A stretch of 64,000 nt of DNA from Polaromonas sp. (GTDB lineage: Bacteria; Pseudomonadota; Gammaproteobacteria; Burkholderiales; Burkholderiaceae_C). The position numbers and the translations under genes are program-made. The stretch covers positions 1 through 64,000 of the forward strand of contig NZ_JAQSDA010000014.1 of assembly GCF_029945685.1 (NCBI RefSeq). The letters run 5' to 3'. The notes beneath the pieces were generated by a model. The model did no database searches. It was not told the DNA's origin and saw nothing but the letters and a program-made list of their open reading frames with translations. Numbering within the stretch: position 1 is the stretch's first letter; each line of letters begins with the position of its first letter. This document shows, piece after piece, positions 26,245 to 36,080 of the stretch.

Positions 26245-27324
26245 TTGATCTCTCTGGGGTCTTTATTCAACCGTCAATCGTCAGCCTTGCTGGGCCTGGA
26301 CATCAGCTCATCCAGTGTCAAGCTGGTGGAGCTGAGTCGGGACAAGGCCGGCAACCTGGTACTTGACCGGTGTTCCATTGAACCCCTGGAAAGGGGCTGG
26401 ATCACTGACGGCAACGTCGAGAAGTTCGATGAAGTTGCGGAGGCCGTTCGCCGGCTGGTCAAGAAAAGCGGGACACGCACCAAGAATGTGGCCATGGCCC
26501 TGCCCGCCTCGGCCGTGATCACAAAGAAAATCATCCTGCCCGGCGGGATGAGCGAGCAGGAGCTGGAGATCCAGGTCGAAGCCGAGGCCAATCAGTACAT
26601 CCCCTTTTCACTGGATGAGGTCAGTCTTGATTTCTGTGTCATCGGTCCGAGCGCCAGCTCCGCAGGTGACGTGGAAGTGCTGATCGCCGCGTCCCGCAAG
26701 GAAAAAGTCAATGACAGGCAGGGTCTCGCCGAGGCGGCAGGTCTCAGGCCGGTGGTGGTGGATGTGGAGTCCTATGCTTCACGGCTGGCGACGGCTCGAT
26801 TGATTGAGAGCTTGCCGAACAAGGGCCTGGACACCATGGTGGCTCTGTTCGAAGTCGGAGCCTTGACCACCAGCATGCAGGTCATCAAGAACGACGAAGT
26901 GCTTTATGAGCGTGATCAGGCTTTTGGTGGGGCGCAGCTGACCCAGCTGATCGTTCGCCAGTATGGCTTTTCTCCGGAAGAGGCGGAAACAAAAAAGCGC
27001 AGCGGCGACCTGCCGGACGACTACGATGCCAGCGTGCTCAAGCCCTTTGTCGACAGCATGGCACAGGAGATTGGCCGTGCGCTCCAGTTCTTTTTTACCA
27101 GCACGCCGCACAACAAGGTGGACTATGTGATGCTGGCAGGCGGCTCGTCGGCATTGCCGGGGTTGACCGATGCGGTGACCCAGCAGACCTCATTTGCCTG
27201 CATGGTGGCCAATCCCTTTGAAGGGATGGTTCTGGGTGGCGATGTACGGGAGAAGAAGATGAAGCGTGAAGCCGCGTCTTACCTGACCGCTTGCGGGCTG
27301 GCTTTGCGGAGGTTTTTCCAGTGA
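26245..27324 (+). CDS. pilM: Type IV pilus inner-membrane platform protein PilM
   Basis: 359 residues, actin-like (FtsA fold). Start codon is TTG at 26245. The first phosphate-binding loop is LLGLDISSSSVKLVEL, close to the N-terminus, and VMLAGGSSALPGL near 300 is the second nucleotide motif. PilM sits in the cytoplasm and binds the short N-terminal tail of PilN, linking the motor to the PilN-PilO-PilP-PilQ channel. It heads pilMNOPQ and overlaps pilN (GTGA). Confidence 0.96.
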   Translation: MISLGSLFNRQSSALLGLDISSSSVKLVELSRDKAGNLVLDRCSIEPLERGWITDGNVEKFDEVAEAVRRLVKKSGTRTKNVAMALPASAVITKKIILPGGMSEQELEIQVEAEANQYIPFSLDEVSLDFCVIGPSASSAGDVEVLIAASRKEKVNDRQGLAEAAGLRPVVVDVESYASRLATARLIESLPNKGLDTMVALFEVGALTTSMQVIKNDEVLYERDQAFGGAQLTQLIVRQYGFSPEEAETKKRSGDLPDDYDASVLKPFVDSMAQEIGRALQFFFTSTPHNKVDYVMLAGGSSALPGLTDAVTQQTSFACMVANPFEGMVLGGDVREKKMKREAASYLTACGLALRRFFQ

Positions 27325-27974
27325 TTCTGGTCAATCTGCTTCCTCATCGCGAAGCGGCGCGCAAGCGCCGTCGCGAGGCTTTTTTCGGTGCCCTGGGTAT
27401 TTCCGCCCTGGTGGGTGGTTTGCTCTGCGGAGCGGTTTATTCCTGGTACCAGACCCAGATATCCGGGCAGCAGGGCAAGAATGCCTTTCTGAAAACCGAA
27501 ATCACCCGTCTTGAAAACCAGATCAAGGAAATTTCGGGTCTGCAGCAGGAAATTGCTGCCTTGCGTGCCCGGCAAATGGCAGTGGAAGATCTGCAGGGCA
27601 ACCGGAATCTGCCGGTCTACCTGCTTGACGAACTGGTCAGGCAACTGCCCGATGGTGTTTACATCACCAGCATGAAACAGGATAACCAGGTGGTGCTGTT
27701 GACTGGCGTGGCCCAGTCCAATGAGCGGGTTTCGGAACTGCTGCGCAATCTGGGCAACAACAGCCCATGGCTGACCCGGCCCGAACTGATTGAAATCACG
27801 GGCAGGACCATCACGCTGGGCGCGCGCGACCAGCGGCGCGTGGCGAATTTTTCCATGCGCGTGGGACTCAAACGGGCCACCGATGTGCAGAAAGCTGCGG
27901 CTCCGGCGGCGGGGTCTTCCGGTCCGGCCTTGGGCAGGCTCGCCCAGCCCGGTCCGACTGCGGCCAAGAGCTGA
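27321..27974 (+). CDS. pilN: Type IV pilus alignment protein PilN
   Basis: 217 residues from the GTG at 27321, which overlaps the pilM TGA. The first residues, ILVNLLPHREAARKRR, are the conserved PilM-binding motif (INLLP). One transmembrane helix lies at about 25-47, followed by a periplasmic coiled coil (LENQIKEISGLQQEIAALR) and a ferredoxin-like domain. It has a Gly/Pro/Ala-rich tail. It pairs with PilO. Confidence 0.95.
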   Translation: MILVNLLPHREAARKRRREAFFGALGISALVGGLLCGAVYSWYQTQISGQQGKNAFLKTEITRLENQIKEISGLQQEIAALRARQMAVEDLQGNRNLPVYLLDELVRQLPDGVYITSMKQDNQVVLLTGVAQSNERVSELLRNLGNNSPWLTRPELIEITGRTITLGARDQRRVANFSMRVGLKRATDVQKAAAPAAGSSGPALGRLAQPGPTAAKS

Positions 27975-28001
27975 CCAACCGGGTCCGAACAGGCACTGAC
28001 T

Positions 28002-28676
28002 ATGGCAAGTACACCGAAATTCAATGTAGATTTCTCCGCGCTTCTGGATGGTCTGAAGGCGCAGTTTGTCGGTCTCAATCCGAATGACCCCTCTTCCTGG
28101 CCTGCGTTTCCCCGTTTCCTTCTGTGTTTTTTTGTGACCGCCGCGGTGGTGGTGGCCCTGTGGTTTGTATGGCTCAGTGATTCTGATGAGGAGCTCAAGT
28201 CAGAACAGGCGAAGGAAGTGCAACTGCGCGAAGATTTCAAGAAGAAGCTGGCGCAAGCTGTCAACCTGGAAGCCTTGAAAAAGCAGCGTGAGCAAGTCCA
28301 GCAATATGTGACTCAACTGGAGAAACAACTTCCCAGCAAGGCCGAAATGGATGCGTTGCTGTCCGACATCAACCAGGCAGGATTGGGTCGGAGTCTGCAG
28401 TTTGAGCTGTTTCGGCCAGGACAGGTCAGCGTCAAGGAATACTACGCGGAGCTGCCCATAGCCATCAAGGTGTCAGGTCGTTATCACGATATCGGGGCCT
28501 TTGCTGCCGATATTGCCAACCTGTCGCGCATTGTGACGCTCAATAACATGACGATTACTCCGGTCAAGGACGGAATGATGACCATGGACACCACCGCCAA
28601 GACATTCCGCTATCTTGATCCGGAGGAAGTTGCCCTGCAGCGTAAAGCGACGCCTGCGAAAGGCCCCAAAAAATGA
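28002..28676 (+). CDS. pilO: Type IV pilus alignment protein PilO
   Basis: 224 residues. A cytoplasmic N-terminus of about 40, one membrane helix (FLLCFFVTAAVVVALWFVWL), a coiled coil (KKQREQVQQYVTQLEKQLPS) and a periplasmic ferredoxin-like domain (LPIAIKVSGRYHDIGAFAAD). It forms heterodimers with PilN and contacts PilP. It starts 27 bp after pilN and overlaps pilP by ATGA. Confidence 0.95.
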   Translation: MASTPKFNVDFSALLDGLKAQFVGLNPNDPSSWPAFPRFLLCFFVTAAVVVALWFVWLSDSDEELKSEQAKEVQLREDFKKKLAQAVNLEALKKQREQVQQYVTQLEKQLPSKAEMDALLSDINQAGLGRSLQFELFRPGQVSVKEYYAELPIAIKVSGRYHDIGAFAADIANLSRIVTLNNMTITPVKDGMMTMDTTAKTFRYLDPEEVALQRKATPAKGPKK

Positions 28677-29233
28677 AGCGGCCAGCTATCGAAAAGATTC
28701 TCTCGCTCGTCGCTACAGCGGTGGTTTGCTTGAGTCTGACGGCCTGCAGTTCTTCCGAGCAGGAGGAATTGCAGCAGTGGATGAGCGAGCAACGCAACCT
28801 GACAAAGCCCAGGATCGAACCCTTGCCTGAGCCCACCAAGTTTTCTCCGCAGGCCTACACCCAGGAGGGTGCTGTCGAGCCTTTCAGTCCCCAGAAATTG
28901 ACGCAGGCGCTGAACCGGGATTCCAATCGGGCAACTGCCAATGCGGGCTTGATTGCCCCTGAGTTGAGCCGTCGCAAGGAACCGCTGGAAGCGATGCCGC
29001 TTGATGCGGTCGCGATGGTCGGCAGCCTGACCAAGCAGGGGCAGCCGGTAGCGCTGGTCAGGGTGGATAACCTGCTGTACCAGGTGCGGGTTGGCAACTA
29101 CCTGGGCCAGAACTACGGGCGCATCACGAAAATTTCCGAGACGGAGGTCGCCCTGCGGGAAATTGTGCAGGACGCTGCGGGCGAGTGGTTAGAGCGGACA
29201 GCGACTTTACAGCTTCAAGAGGGGTCGAAATGA
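28673..29233 (+). CDS. pilP: Type IV pilus lipoprotein PilP
   Basis: 186 residues. The signal peptide ends in a lipobox LTAC (Cys at about 23) followed by SSSEQEE. A flexible linker leads to the beta-sandwich HR-like domain (AMVGSLTKQGQPVALVRVDN, RVGNYLGQNYGRI). PilP connects the PilN-PilO frame to the PilQ secretin. It is coupled to its neighbours by ATGA overlaps on both sides. Confidence 0.95.
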   Translation: MKRPAIEKILSLVATAVVCLSLTACSSSEQEELQQWMSEQRNLTKPRIEPLPEPTKFSPQAYTQEGAVEPFSPQKLTQALNRDSNRATANAGLIAPELSRRKEPLEAMPLDAVAMVGSLTKQGQPVALVRVDNLLYQVRVGNYLGQNYGRITKISETEVALREIVQDAAGEWLERTATLQLQEGSK

Positions 29234-31377
29234 ACAAGAATTCAAGGACGATGCAGGCAGTCCCGGCGCGGGGTGCGTGGTCGCGCATGGCGGTTGGACT
29301 GGCCATCGTGACGGTCTGGATGACACTCGCGCTGGCAACGCAGGCATCGGCTCAAACGCCCAATGCGATCGAGGCGGTGTCGGGTTCTGTCCAGGGAGGC
29401 TCGGAAGTCATTCGTATTGACCTGAAAGAAGCACTGACCGCAGTTCCCACTGGTTTCACCATTCAGACCCCAGCGCGGATTGCGCTCGATTTCCCTGGCG
29501 TCAGCAATTCGATGGGCCGTTCGGCCCTTGACCTGAACCTGGGCAACCTGCGTTCTGCCAACGTGGTCCAGGCGGGTGAAAGAACGCGTGTTGTCCTCAA
29601 TCTCAAGGCTTCAACGGCCTACACGGCGCAGATTCAGGGGAAATCCTTGCTGATCACGCTGGACCCTGTGCCCGTTGCCACGCCTTCGCCCGTCGTTGCA
29701 CCTGTTTTTGCCGAAAATCGCAACCGCGACACCTTGCCACTGAAAGATATCGATTTCCGGCGCGGGACGGATGCTTCAGGCCGGATTGTGGTTGATCTTG
29801 CCAATAACCAGGTGGGCGTCGATATCCGTCAGCAAGGGCAGACTCTGGTCGTTGAATTCCTGAAAACCGCCTTGCCTGAAGGTTTGCGTCGCCGGCTGGA
29901 TGTGTCCGATTTCGGTACACCGGTTCAAAGCGTGACCACTTCCCAGCTGGGAGACAAGGTCCGCATGGTGGTCGAACCCAAGGGGTCGTGGGAACACAGT
30001 GCTTATCAAAGCGACAACCAGTTTGTGCTGGAGGTCCGCCAGCAGAAAGTGGACGAGTCCAAACTGTCACAGGGGCCTGGCTACACGGGTGAAAAACTGT
30101 CGCTCAACTTCCAGAACATCGAAACACGGTCCCTGTTGCAAGTCATTGCCGACTTCACCAATTTCAATATCGTCACCTCGGATAGCGTTTCTGGTGCTGT
30201 GACTCTGCGCCTGAAGGACGTCCCTTGGGATCAGGCCTTGGACATCATCTTGCAGGCAAAAGGTCTGGGGATGCGGAAAACCGGCAATGTGCTGCTGATT
30301 GCTCCCAAGGATGAATTGGCTGCCAAAGACAAGCTTGACCTGGAGTCGCGCAACGCCATCCAGACCCTGGAGTCGGTGCGCACGCAGTCTTTCCAGATCA
30401 ACTATGCGAAAGCAGCGGATATCGGCGCCCAGATCACGGCCGGGGGCACCGGTCCGAACAGTGCTCGCATCCTGTCCAATCGTGGTAGTGCGATTGCCGA
30501 GGCCAGAACGAACCAGCTGTTTGTGACCGACATTCCGTCCAAGCTCGAGCAGGTGCAGAGCTTCATTGCAAAAATAGACATTCCCGTTCGGCAAGTCCTG
30601 ATTGAGGCGCGCATTGTGGAAGCCTCGGATACTTTCGGGAAATCATTGGGAGTTCGATTAGGTGGTCGGCCCTTTACGCTCAATGGTGCAAGTAATGCTT
30701 CGTTCGGTCCAACTTACATCAACCCGGGCACCACGCCTGGTGCTCCGGTCCAAGGCGTGAACTACGGAACTACTACAGGCGACTTTCTTAACCTTCCCGG
30801 GGTGGGACAGAACGGGTTCAGTGCTGCCACATTTGCAGTTTCCCTCTTTTCGTCGGGCGCCACTCGGCTCCTGAACCTCGAAATCTCCGCCATGGAAGCC
30901 GACGGAAAAGGCAAAATTGTGTCAAGCCCGCGCATCGTGACGGCTGATCAGGTCAAGGCCCTGATCGAGCAGGGTACCGAGTTGCCTTATCAGCAGGCTA
31001 CGTCCAGCGGTGCGACTTCCATCGCCTTCCGCAAGGCCAACCTCAAGCTGGAGGTGACCCCGCAAATCACGCCTGAAGGAAACATCATTCTGAATGTTGA
31101 TGTGAACAAGGACAGTGTGGGCCGATCGACGACCAACGGTTTTGCGATCGATACCAAACACATTCAAACCCAGGTGCTGGTTGAAAACGGCGGCACGGTC
31201 GTGATTGGCGGTATTTTTGAGCAGAACGAGCGTGAAGACGAAACCAAGGTTCCTTTGCTTGGCGATCTGCCGGGAGTGGGCAACCTGTTTAAAACCAGGA
31301 CGCGCACGGCCAACAAGTCCGAATTGCTGGTTTTCATCTCTCCCAAAATGATTTCCAACGGCGCGGCCTTGCGCTGA
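29230..31377 (+). CDS. pilQ: Type IV pilus secretin PilQ
   Basis: 715 residues from ATG 29230, overlapping the pilP stop (ATGA). Signal peptide cleaved near ATQASAQ. Two AMIN-type peptidoglycan-binding regions lie at about 45-130 and 170-265. The secretin N0/STN domain starts near LSLNFQNIETRSLLQVIADF (about 290), an N1 domain with NQLFVTDIPSKLEQV follows, and the pore-forming secretin domain occupies about 455-710 (VSSPRIVTADQVKALIEQG, GGIFEQNEREDETKVPLLGD). It forms the outer-membrane channel for the pilus and for DNA uptake. Confidence 0.97.
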   Translation: MNKNSRTMQAVPARGAWSRMAVGLAIVTVWMTLALATQASAQTPNAIEAVSGSVQGGSEVIRIDLKEALTAVPTGFTIQTPARIALDFPGVSNSMGRSALDLNLGNLRSANVVQAGERTRVVLNLKASTAYTAQIQGKSLLITLDPVPVATPSPVVAPVFAENRNRDTLPLKDIDFRRGTDASGRIVVDLANNQVGVDIRQQGQTLVVEFLKTALPEGLRRRLDVSDFGTPVQSVTTSQLGDKVRMVVEPKGSWEHSAYQSDNQFVLEVRQQKVDESKLSQGPGYTGEKLSLNFQNIETRSLLQVIADFTNFNIVTSDSVSGAVTLRLKDVPWDQALDIILQAKGLGMRKTGNVLLIAPKDELAAKDKLDLESRNAIQTLESVRTQSFQINYAKAADIGAQITAGGTGPNSARILSNRGSAIAEARTNQLFVTDIPSKLEQVQSFIAKIDIPVRQVLIEARIVEASDTFGKSLGVRLGGRPFTLNGASNASFGPTYINPGTTPGAPVQGVNYGTTTGDFLNLPGVGQNGFSAATFAVSLFSSGATRLLNLEISAMEADGKGKIVSSPRIVTADQVKALIEQGTELPYQQATSSGATSIAFRKANLKLEVTPQITPEGNIILNVDVNKDSVGRSTTNGFAIDTKHIQTQVLVENGGTVVIGGIFEQNEREDETKVPLLGDLPGVGNLFKTRTRTANKSELLVFISPKMISNGAALR

Positions 31378-31547
31378 ACGTTGGTTGCGCGACGCGAGCC
31401 CGGGATGGTCTTCCGGCGCGTCTTGCGGGTTCTTGGTCCCCCAATGGGTGAGGTGCCGGCAAGTCCGGTTCAGGTCTGGTCGCGACAGATATGTTCAAGG
31501 ACGCTTTCTTTGTTTGTTGCCGTGATTCATCCTGACAGGAGACGCTT

Positions 31548-32090
31548 TTGAGCGGGCCGACTCATGTGGCACTCGTTGGTCTCCCCGGATCGGGGAAGTC
31601 CACCATCGGACGCCAGTTGGCCCGACGTCTCGGCCTACCTTTCATCGACACCGACCAGGTCGTCGAGCAGCGCGTCGGTTTATCCATCCGCGAGTTTTTT
31701 GAGCGGGAGGGCGAGGAGTCCTTTCGAGACCTTGAACAAGACGTCATCGACGAATTGACCTTGGGCGAGCCATGCGTTTTATCGACCGGTGGCGGGGCGG
31801 TGTTGCGTCTTATCAATCGCCAGCATTTGAAGCAGCGAACCCAGGCGGTGTACCTGCATTCGGCGCCTGAAGAGGTTTTTCGCCGGTTGCGGCACGACCG
31901 GAATCGCCCACTGTTGCAGGTGCCTGATCCCTTGGCGCGCTTGCGCGAACTGTATGCGTTGCGTGACCCGCTTTACCGGGAATGTGCCCGTTTTGTGGTG
32001 GAAACCGGGCGGCCCTCGGTAGCGGCACTTGTCAACATGGTGGCGATGCAACTGGAGCTGGCGGGGGTTGTTTCCGCTCCCCAACCCTGA
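31548..32090 (+). CDS. aroK: Shikimate kinase
   Basis: 180 residues. Start codon TTG at 31548, supported by AGGAG nine bases upstream. Walker A is [23 protein letters not shown] gives the shikimate-binding Asp, [14 protein letters not shown] follows, and STGGGAVLR is the second substrate loop. It phosphorylates shikimate in the aromatic amino acid pathway. It follows pilQ by 170 bp and precedes aroB, the conserved pilQ-aroK-aroB order. Confidence 0.96.
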   Translation: MSGPTHVALVGLPGSGKSTIGRQLARRLGLPFIDTDQVVEQRVGLSIREFFEREGEESFRDLEQDVIDELTLGEPCVLSTGGGAVLRLINRQHLKQRTQAVYLHSAPEEVFRRLRHDRNRPLLQVPDPLARLRELYALRDPLYRECARFVVETGRPSVAALVNMVAMQLELAGVVSAPQP

Positions 32091-32202
32091 CACTCCATCT
32101 GCTGCAGAGGTCAGCGCGACTCAACACGGTACGGCCGCGCGGAGCGTCGTGACGCGGGCCACGGACTCCCTTGCGGGCCGGCAGAGCCTCTACACTTGTG
32201 TC

Positions 32203-33318
32203 ATGGCTTCAAACTCCCTCCTGACGACGCAGCAGGTTTTCATTGACCTGGGCGAGCGCAGCTACCCCATTACCATTGGTGCCGGCCTGCTGGGTGATCC
32301 TGGTACTTACCTGAATCTGCCGAGCGCAAGCACCGCTCTGATTGTGTCGAATGACACGGTGGCCCCTCTGTATGCCCAGTCCCTGCAGCTGGCACTGCGG
32401 GGGCATTACAAAAAGGTGTTGCAGGTGATTCTTCCCGACGGGGAGGCACACAAGGACTGGCCCACCCTGCAACTGATTTTCGACGCCCTGCTGGCCAACG
32501 GCTGTGATCGCAAGACCGTGCTTTTTGCGCTGGGCGGTGGCGTGGTGGGTGACATGACGGGATTTGCGGCAGCTTGCTATATGCGCGGTGTGTCGTTTGT
32601 GCAGGTACCCACCACCTTGCTGGCGCAGGTGGATTCTTCGGTTGGTGGGAAAACGGCCATCAATCACCCGCTGGGCAAAAACATGGTGGGCGCGTTTTAC
32701 CAGCCGGAGCGTGTGATCTGCGACCTGGACGCGCTCCAGACCCTGCCGACGCGCGAGTTGAGCGCCGGGCTTGCGGAGATCATCAAGTACGGGCCGATTG
32801 CCGACATGGCCTTTCTGGACTGGATAGAGGCGAACATCGAGGCCCTGCTCGCGCGTGAACCGGCGGCGCTGGCACACGCTGTGCGGCGCAGCTGCGAGAT
32901 CAAGGCCGCGGTGGTGGGCCAGGATGAACGTGAAGCGGGGTTGCGCGCCATCCTGAATTTCGGGCACACCTTCGGGCATGCGATTGAGTCGGGGCTGGGT
33001 TACGGCCAATGGTTGCATGGCGAGGGCGTGGGCTGCGGCATGGTGATGGCCGCCAGCTTGTCGCAAAGGCTGGGTCTCGTCGATGGAGCGTTTGTCGACC
33101 GCCTGCGAGCGCTTGTCCAGCGCGCCGGGCTACCGGTGGTGGGTCCGAGCCTGTCTGACACCGACAACGCGGGACGTTATCTGGAACTGATGCGCGTGGA
33201 TAAAAAGGCAGAAGCCGGTGAAATCAGATTTGTCGTGATCAATGGCCCGGGCCACGCCTCTGTGCGCAGTGCGCCGGATGCACTGGTGCGCGAGGTGATC
33301 GACGCGTGCTGCGGATGA
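32203..33318 (+). CDS. aroB: 3-dehydroquinate synthase
   Basis: 371 residues from ATG 32203; an earlier in-frame start would overlap aroK and add a non-homologous prefix. It cyclises DAHP to 3-dehydroquinate, NAD- and metal-dependent. [19 protein letters not shown] is the NAD-binding signature, [20 protein letters not shown] the substrate loop, and metal ligands include the Glu in GLAEIIKYG and His in [11 protein letters not shown]. There is a 112-bp gap after aroK. Confidence 0.97.
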   Translation: MASNSLLTTQQVFIDLGERSYPITIGAGLLGDPGTYLNLPSASTALIVSNDTVAPLYAQSLQLALRGHYKKVLQVILPDGEAHKDWPTLQLIFDALLANGCDRKTVLFALGGGVVGDMTGFAAACYMRGVSFVQVPTTLLAQVDSSVGGKTAINHPLGKNMVGAFYQPERVICDLDALQTLPTRELSAGLAEIIKYGPIADMAFLDWIEANIEALLAREPAALAHAVRRSCEIKAAVVGQDEREAGLRAILNFGHTFGHAIESGLGYGQWLHGEGVGCGMVMAASLSQRLGLVDGAFVDRLRALVQRAGLPVVGPSLSDTDNAGRYLELMRVDKKAEAGEIRFVVINGPGHASVRSAPDALVREVIDACCG

Positions 33319-33333
33319 ATGCTTTTGCATTCG

Positions 33334-33384
33334 ATTGCTATTAAAATGATAGCTGTTTGCGCAGGTATTGAAAGGGCGCATGCC
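33334..33384 (+). repeat. Family A repeat, copy A4
   Basis: TTGCTATTAAAATGATAGCTG head, TTTGCGCAGG, then TTGAAAGGGCGCATGCCCG. It occupies most of the gap between aroB and dgt. Confidence 0.75.
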
Positions 33385-33401
33385 CGATTGGATTCTGATT
33401 C

Positions 33402-34616
33402 ATGACTGCGCTGGCTCCCTACGCCTGCGACCCGGCCCAGTCGCGCGGCCGTCGCTACCCCGAGCCCGCTGCGCCGACCCGTTCGGCCTTCCAGCGCGAC
33501 CGCGACCGGATTGTGCATTCCACGGCATTTCGCCGCCTGGTTTACAAGACCCAGGTGTTTTTGAACCATGAAGGCGATTTGTTCCGCACGCGCCTGACGC
33601 ATTCGCTCGAAGTTGCACAGCTTGGCCGTTCCATTGCCCGCACGTTGCATTTGAACGAAGACCTTGTCGAAGCCATTGCACTGGCTCACGATCTCGGTCA
33701 CACGCCGTTTGGCCACGCCGGTCAGGACGCGCTCAACATCTGCCTGAAAAGCCACAATCCGGACAGCGCCGGCTTCGAGCACAACCTGCAAAGCCTGCGC
33801 GTGGTGGATACGCTCGAGGAGCGTTACCCGGATTACGACGGGCTGAACCTGTCTTTTGAAACCCGGGAAGGCATCCTCAAGCATTGCTCCCGCCGCAACG
33901 CCCGTCGGATTGAAGGGCGCGAGCCTGGTGGCGTGGCGCAACGCTTCCTGGCGCCCTCCGGCGCGGGGCCGCACGCGCAGCAACCCAGCCTCGAGGCCCA
34001 GCTCGCCAATCTCGCCGATGAGATCGCCTACAACGCCCATGACATTGACGATGGCGTGCGCTCCGGCCGGCTCAGCCTGGAGCAGCTCAAGGAGGTTGAC
34101 TTGTTTGAGGCGTACCACCGGGAAACACTCGCCAGCCATCCAGGTTTGCAAGGACGGCGACTGTTGTTTGAAACCATACGCCGCATGCTCAGTGCCCAGG
34201 TTTACGACGTGATGGATGCCACTGGCGCCGCCTTGCGGACTGCGATGCCGTCCGATGTGCAGGCCGTCCGTCAGCACCCGCCACTGGTCTGCTTCAGTGA
34301 TGAAATGGCCCTGAAGTCCTCGTCCCTCAAGCGGTTCCTGCTGCAAAATTTATACCGTCATCCGCAGGTGGTCGAGACCACACAGACGGCCCAGCAGGTG
34401 GTGCGCGACCTGTTTGCCGCATACATGGCCGATCCGGCGCAGATGCCACGGGCACACAGCGACCGGTTTGATCAACTGGACAGCAGTCCGTCCGGCAGTG
34501 CGAGATACCAGGCCCGGCCCGAACGCGTGGTGGCCGACTACATTGCCGGCATGACAGACCGGTTCGCCGCCAAGGAACACGAGCGGCTGGAGGGTCGCTC
34601 GGTGTTTCCTGCTTGA
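33402..34616 (+). CDS. dgt: dGTP triphosphohydrolase-like HD protein (dGTPase)
   Basis: 404 residues. It hydrolyses dNTPs, classically dGTP, to the nucleoside and triphosphate. HD-domain ligands are His67 (RLTHSLE) and His96-Asp97 (ALAHDLGHTPFGH), with a later Asp in DEIAYNAHDIDDG. The N-terminal RSAFQRDRDRIVHSTAFRRL is the family signature. It corresponds to the shorter type 2 dGTPase-like group. It overlaps the next gene by TTGA. Confidence 0.93.
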   Translation: MTALAPYACDPAQSRGRRYPEPAAPTRSAFQRDRDRIVHSTAFRRLVYKTQVFLNHEGDLFRTRLTHSLEVAQLGRSIARTLHLNEDLVEAIALAHDLGHTPFGHAGQDALNICLKSHNPDSAGFEHNLQSLRVVDTLEERYPDYDGLNLSFETREGILKHCSRRNARRIEGREPGGVAQRFLAPSGAGPHAQQPSLEAQLANLADEIAYNAHDIDDGVRSGRLSLEQLKEVDLFEAYHRETLASHPGLQGRRLLFETIRRMLSAQVYDVMDATGAALRTAMPSDVQAVRQHPPLVCFSDEMALKSSSLKRFLLQNLYRHPQVVETTQTAQQVVRDLFAAYMADPAQMPRAHSDRFDQLDSSPSGSARYQARPERVVADYIAGMTDRFAAKEHERLEGRSVFPA

Positions 34617-35830
34617 AGGCCGTTCACCCTGCCAGTCTGGTGATCGCCGCCGGCGTGGTGGCGGCGCTGCACGTGGGCAAGCTGCCGCCGGCGTTGCCAG
34701 CGCTGCAGCAGGTGTTGGGTGTGTCCCTGGTGCAGGCAGGCTTTTTGCTGGCGCTGTTTCAGCTCGCCGGGATGACACTGGGTTTGCCCGCGGGATTGCT
34801 GATTCAACGCTACGGTCCGCGGCGCAGCATGCTCGCCGGCTTGCTGTTGCTGAGTCTGGCCAGCGCTCTCGGCGGTGCGGCGCAGGGCGCGACCGGGCTG
34901 CTTGCAAGTCGCGTTTTTGAGGGGCTGGGGTTTCTGTGTGTGGTGTTACCCGCGCCGGGGTTGTTGCGCGCTCTCGTCCCGCCTGGGCGTCTGAGCCGCA
35001 CGCTCGGTGCGTGGGGGGCTTACATGCCGCTGGGCGCAGCACTGGCCATGCTGCTGGGGCCGTGGGTGATGGCCCAGGCCGATGTCGCCTGGGGGTGGCG
35101 AGTCTGGTGGTGGCTGCTTTCAGCGTTGTCTGTTTTACTGGCCGCATGGGTTTGTCGCAGTGTCCCTGCGGACCTGTCCCGGGGGATGGCGCCATCGCGG
35201 ACCTCATCGCCCGTGACGCGGCATTCCCCCGTCGGCCCTGGCCTCCTGCGCCTGACGTTGCGGTCACGCGGAGTCTGGCTGGTGGCCTTGTGTTTTTCCA
35301 TGTATTCGGGGCAATGGCTGGCGGTCGTCGGATTTTTGCCGTCGATTTACGCTCAGGCCGGGCTGGCTCCCAGCCTCACCGCCTGGCTCACCGCGCTGGC
35401 TGCGGCCGTCAACATCATCGGCAACCTGGCGGCTGGCCGCTTGCTGCACCGGCGTGTACCTCCGCTTGCCTTGCTGGTGGCCGGGTTTGGCGCGATGGGC
35501 GGGGGGGCCTGGGTCGCCTTTGGGGCGGATGCCAACCCCTGGCTCCGGTATGGGGCGGTGTTGGTCTTTTCGATGCTGGGGGGCTTGATACCGGGGACGC
35601 TGTTCAGCCTCGCGGTTCGTCTGGCGCCAAGCGCGGCCACCGTACCCACCACGGTGGGCTGGATGCAACAGTGGTCGTCCTTTGGCCAGTTCTGTGGACC
35701 GCCGCTGGTCGCTTGGGTGGCGGGTCTGGTGGGAAACTGGCAGCTGACCTGGACGGTGACTGGTGCCTGCGCGCTGGCCGGTACGGGGCTGGCCTGGCAG
35801 ATTCACTGCCTGTTGAAACGCGAACCCTAG
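34613..35830 (+). CDS. Major facilitator superfamily transporter
   Basis: 405 residues, about 12 transmembrane helices. The loop 2-3 motif AGLLIQRYGPRRSMLAG (residues about 62-78) is the MFS A-motif. Overall it resembles the CynX/NimT-like branch, but the substrate cannot be named. Start TTG at 34613 overlaps the dgt TGA, so it is coupled to dgt. A loop rich in Ser/Pro (RGMAPSRTSSPVTRHSPVG, about 187-205) separates the two halves. Confidence 0.85.
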   Translation: MKAVHPASLVIAAGVVAALHVGKLPPALPALQQVLGVSLVQAGFLLALFQLAGMTLGLPAGLLIQRYGPRRSMLAGLLLLSLASALGGAAQGATGLLASRVFEGLGFLCVVLPAPGLLRALVPPGRLSRTLGAWGAYMPLGAALAMLLGPWVMAQADVAWGWRVWWWLLSALSVLLAAWVCRSVPADLSRGMAPSRTSSPVTRHSPVGPGLLRLTLRSRGVWLVALCFSMYSGQWLAVVGFLPSIYAQAGLAPSLTAWLTALAAAVNIIGNLAAGRLLHRRVPPLALLVAGFGAMGGGAWVAFGADANPWLRYGAVLVFSMLGGLIPGTLFSLAVRLAPSAATVPTTVGWMQQWSSFGQFCGPPLVAWVAGLVGNWQLTWTVTGACALAGTGLAWQIHCLLKREP

Positions 35831-36080
35831 CCTCTTCGGCGTCGGCAACCCCGGGCAGGGCCCCGCGAGCGGGATGCCATGCGCCATGGCCGGGTTTACC
35901 CATGGCCGTGGGGTCGCTCTTGCATAGCCTTATGACGTGTTGGCATCTTCACACCGTTTTTTTCCATCCCGAACGACTACCCTGCGGGAGTCCAATTTGT
36001 TACGAAAAGAACGTCTGGACTGTTTGCCTGCGTTCAGGCATTCATTGTGCTCGGCATAGTGACATTTCATAAGGTATTGC

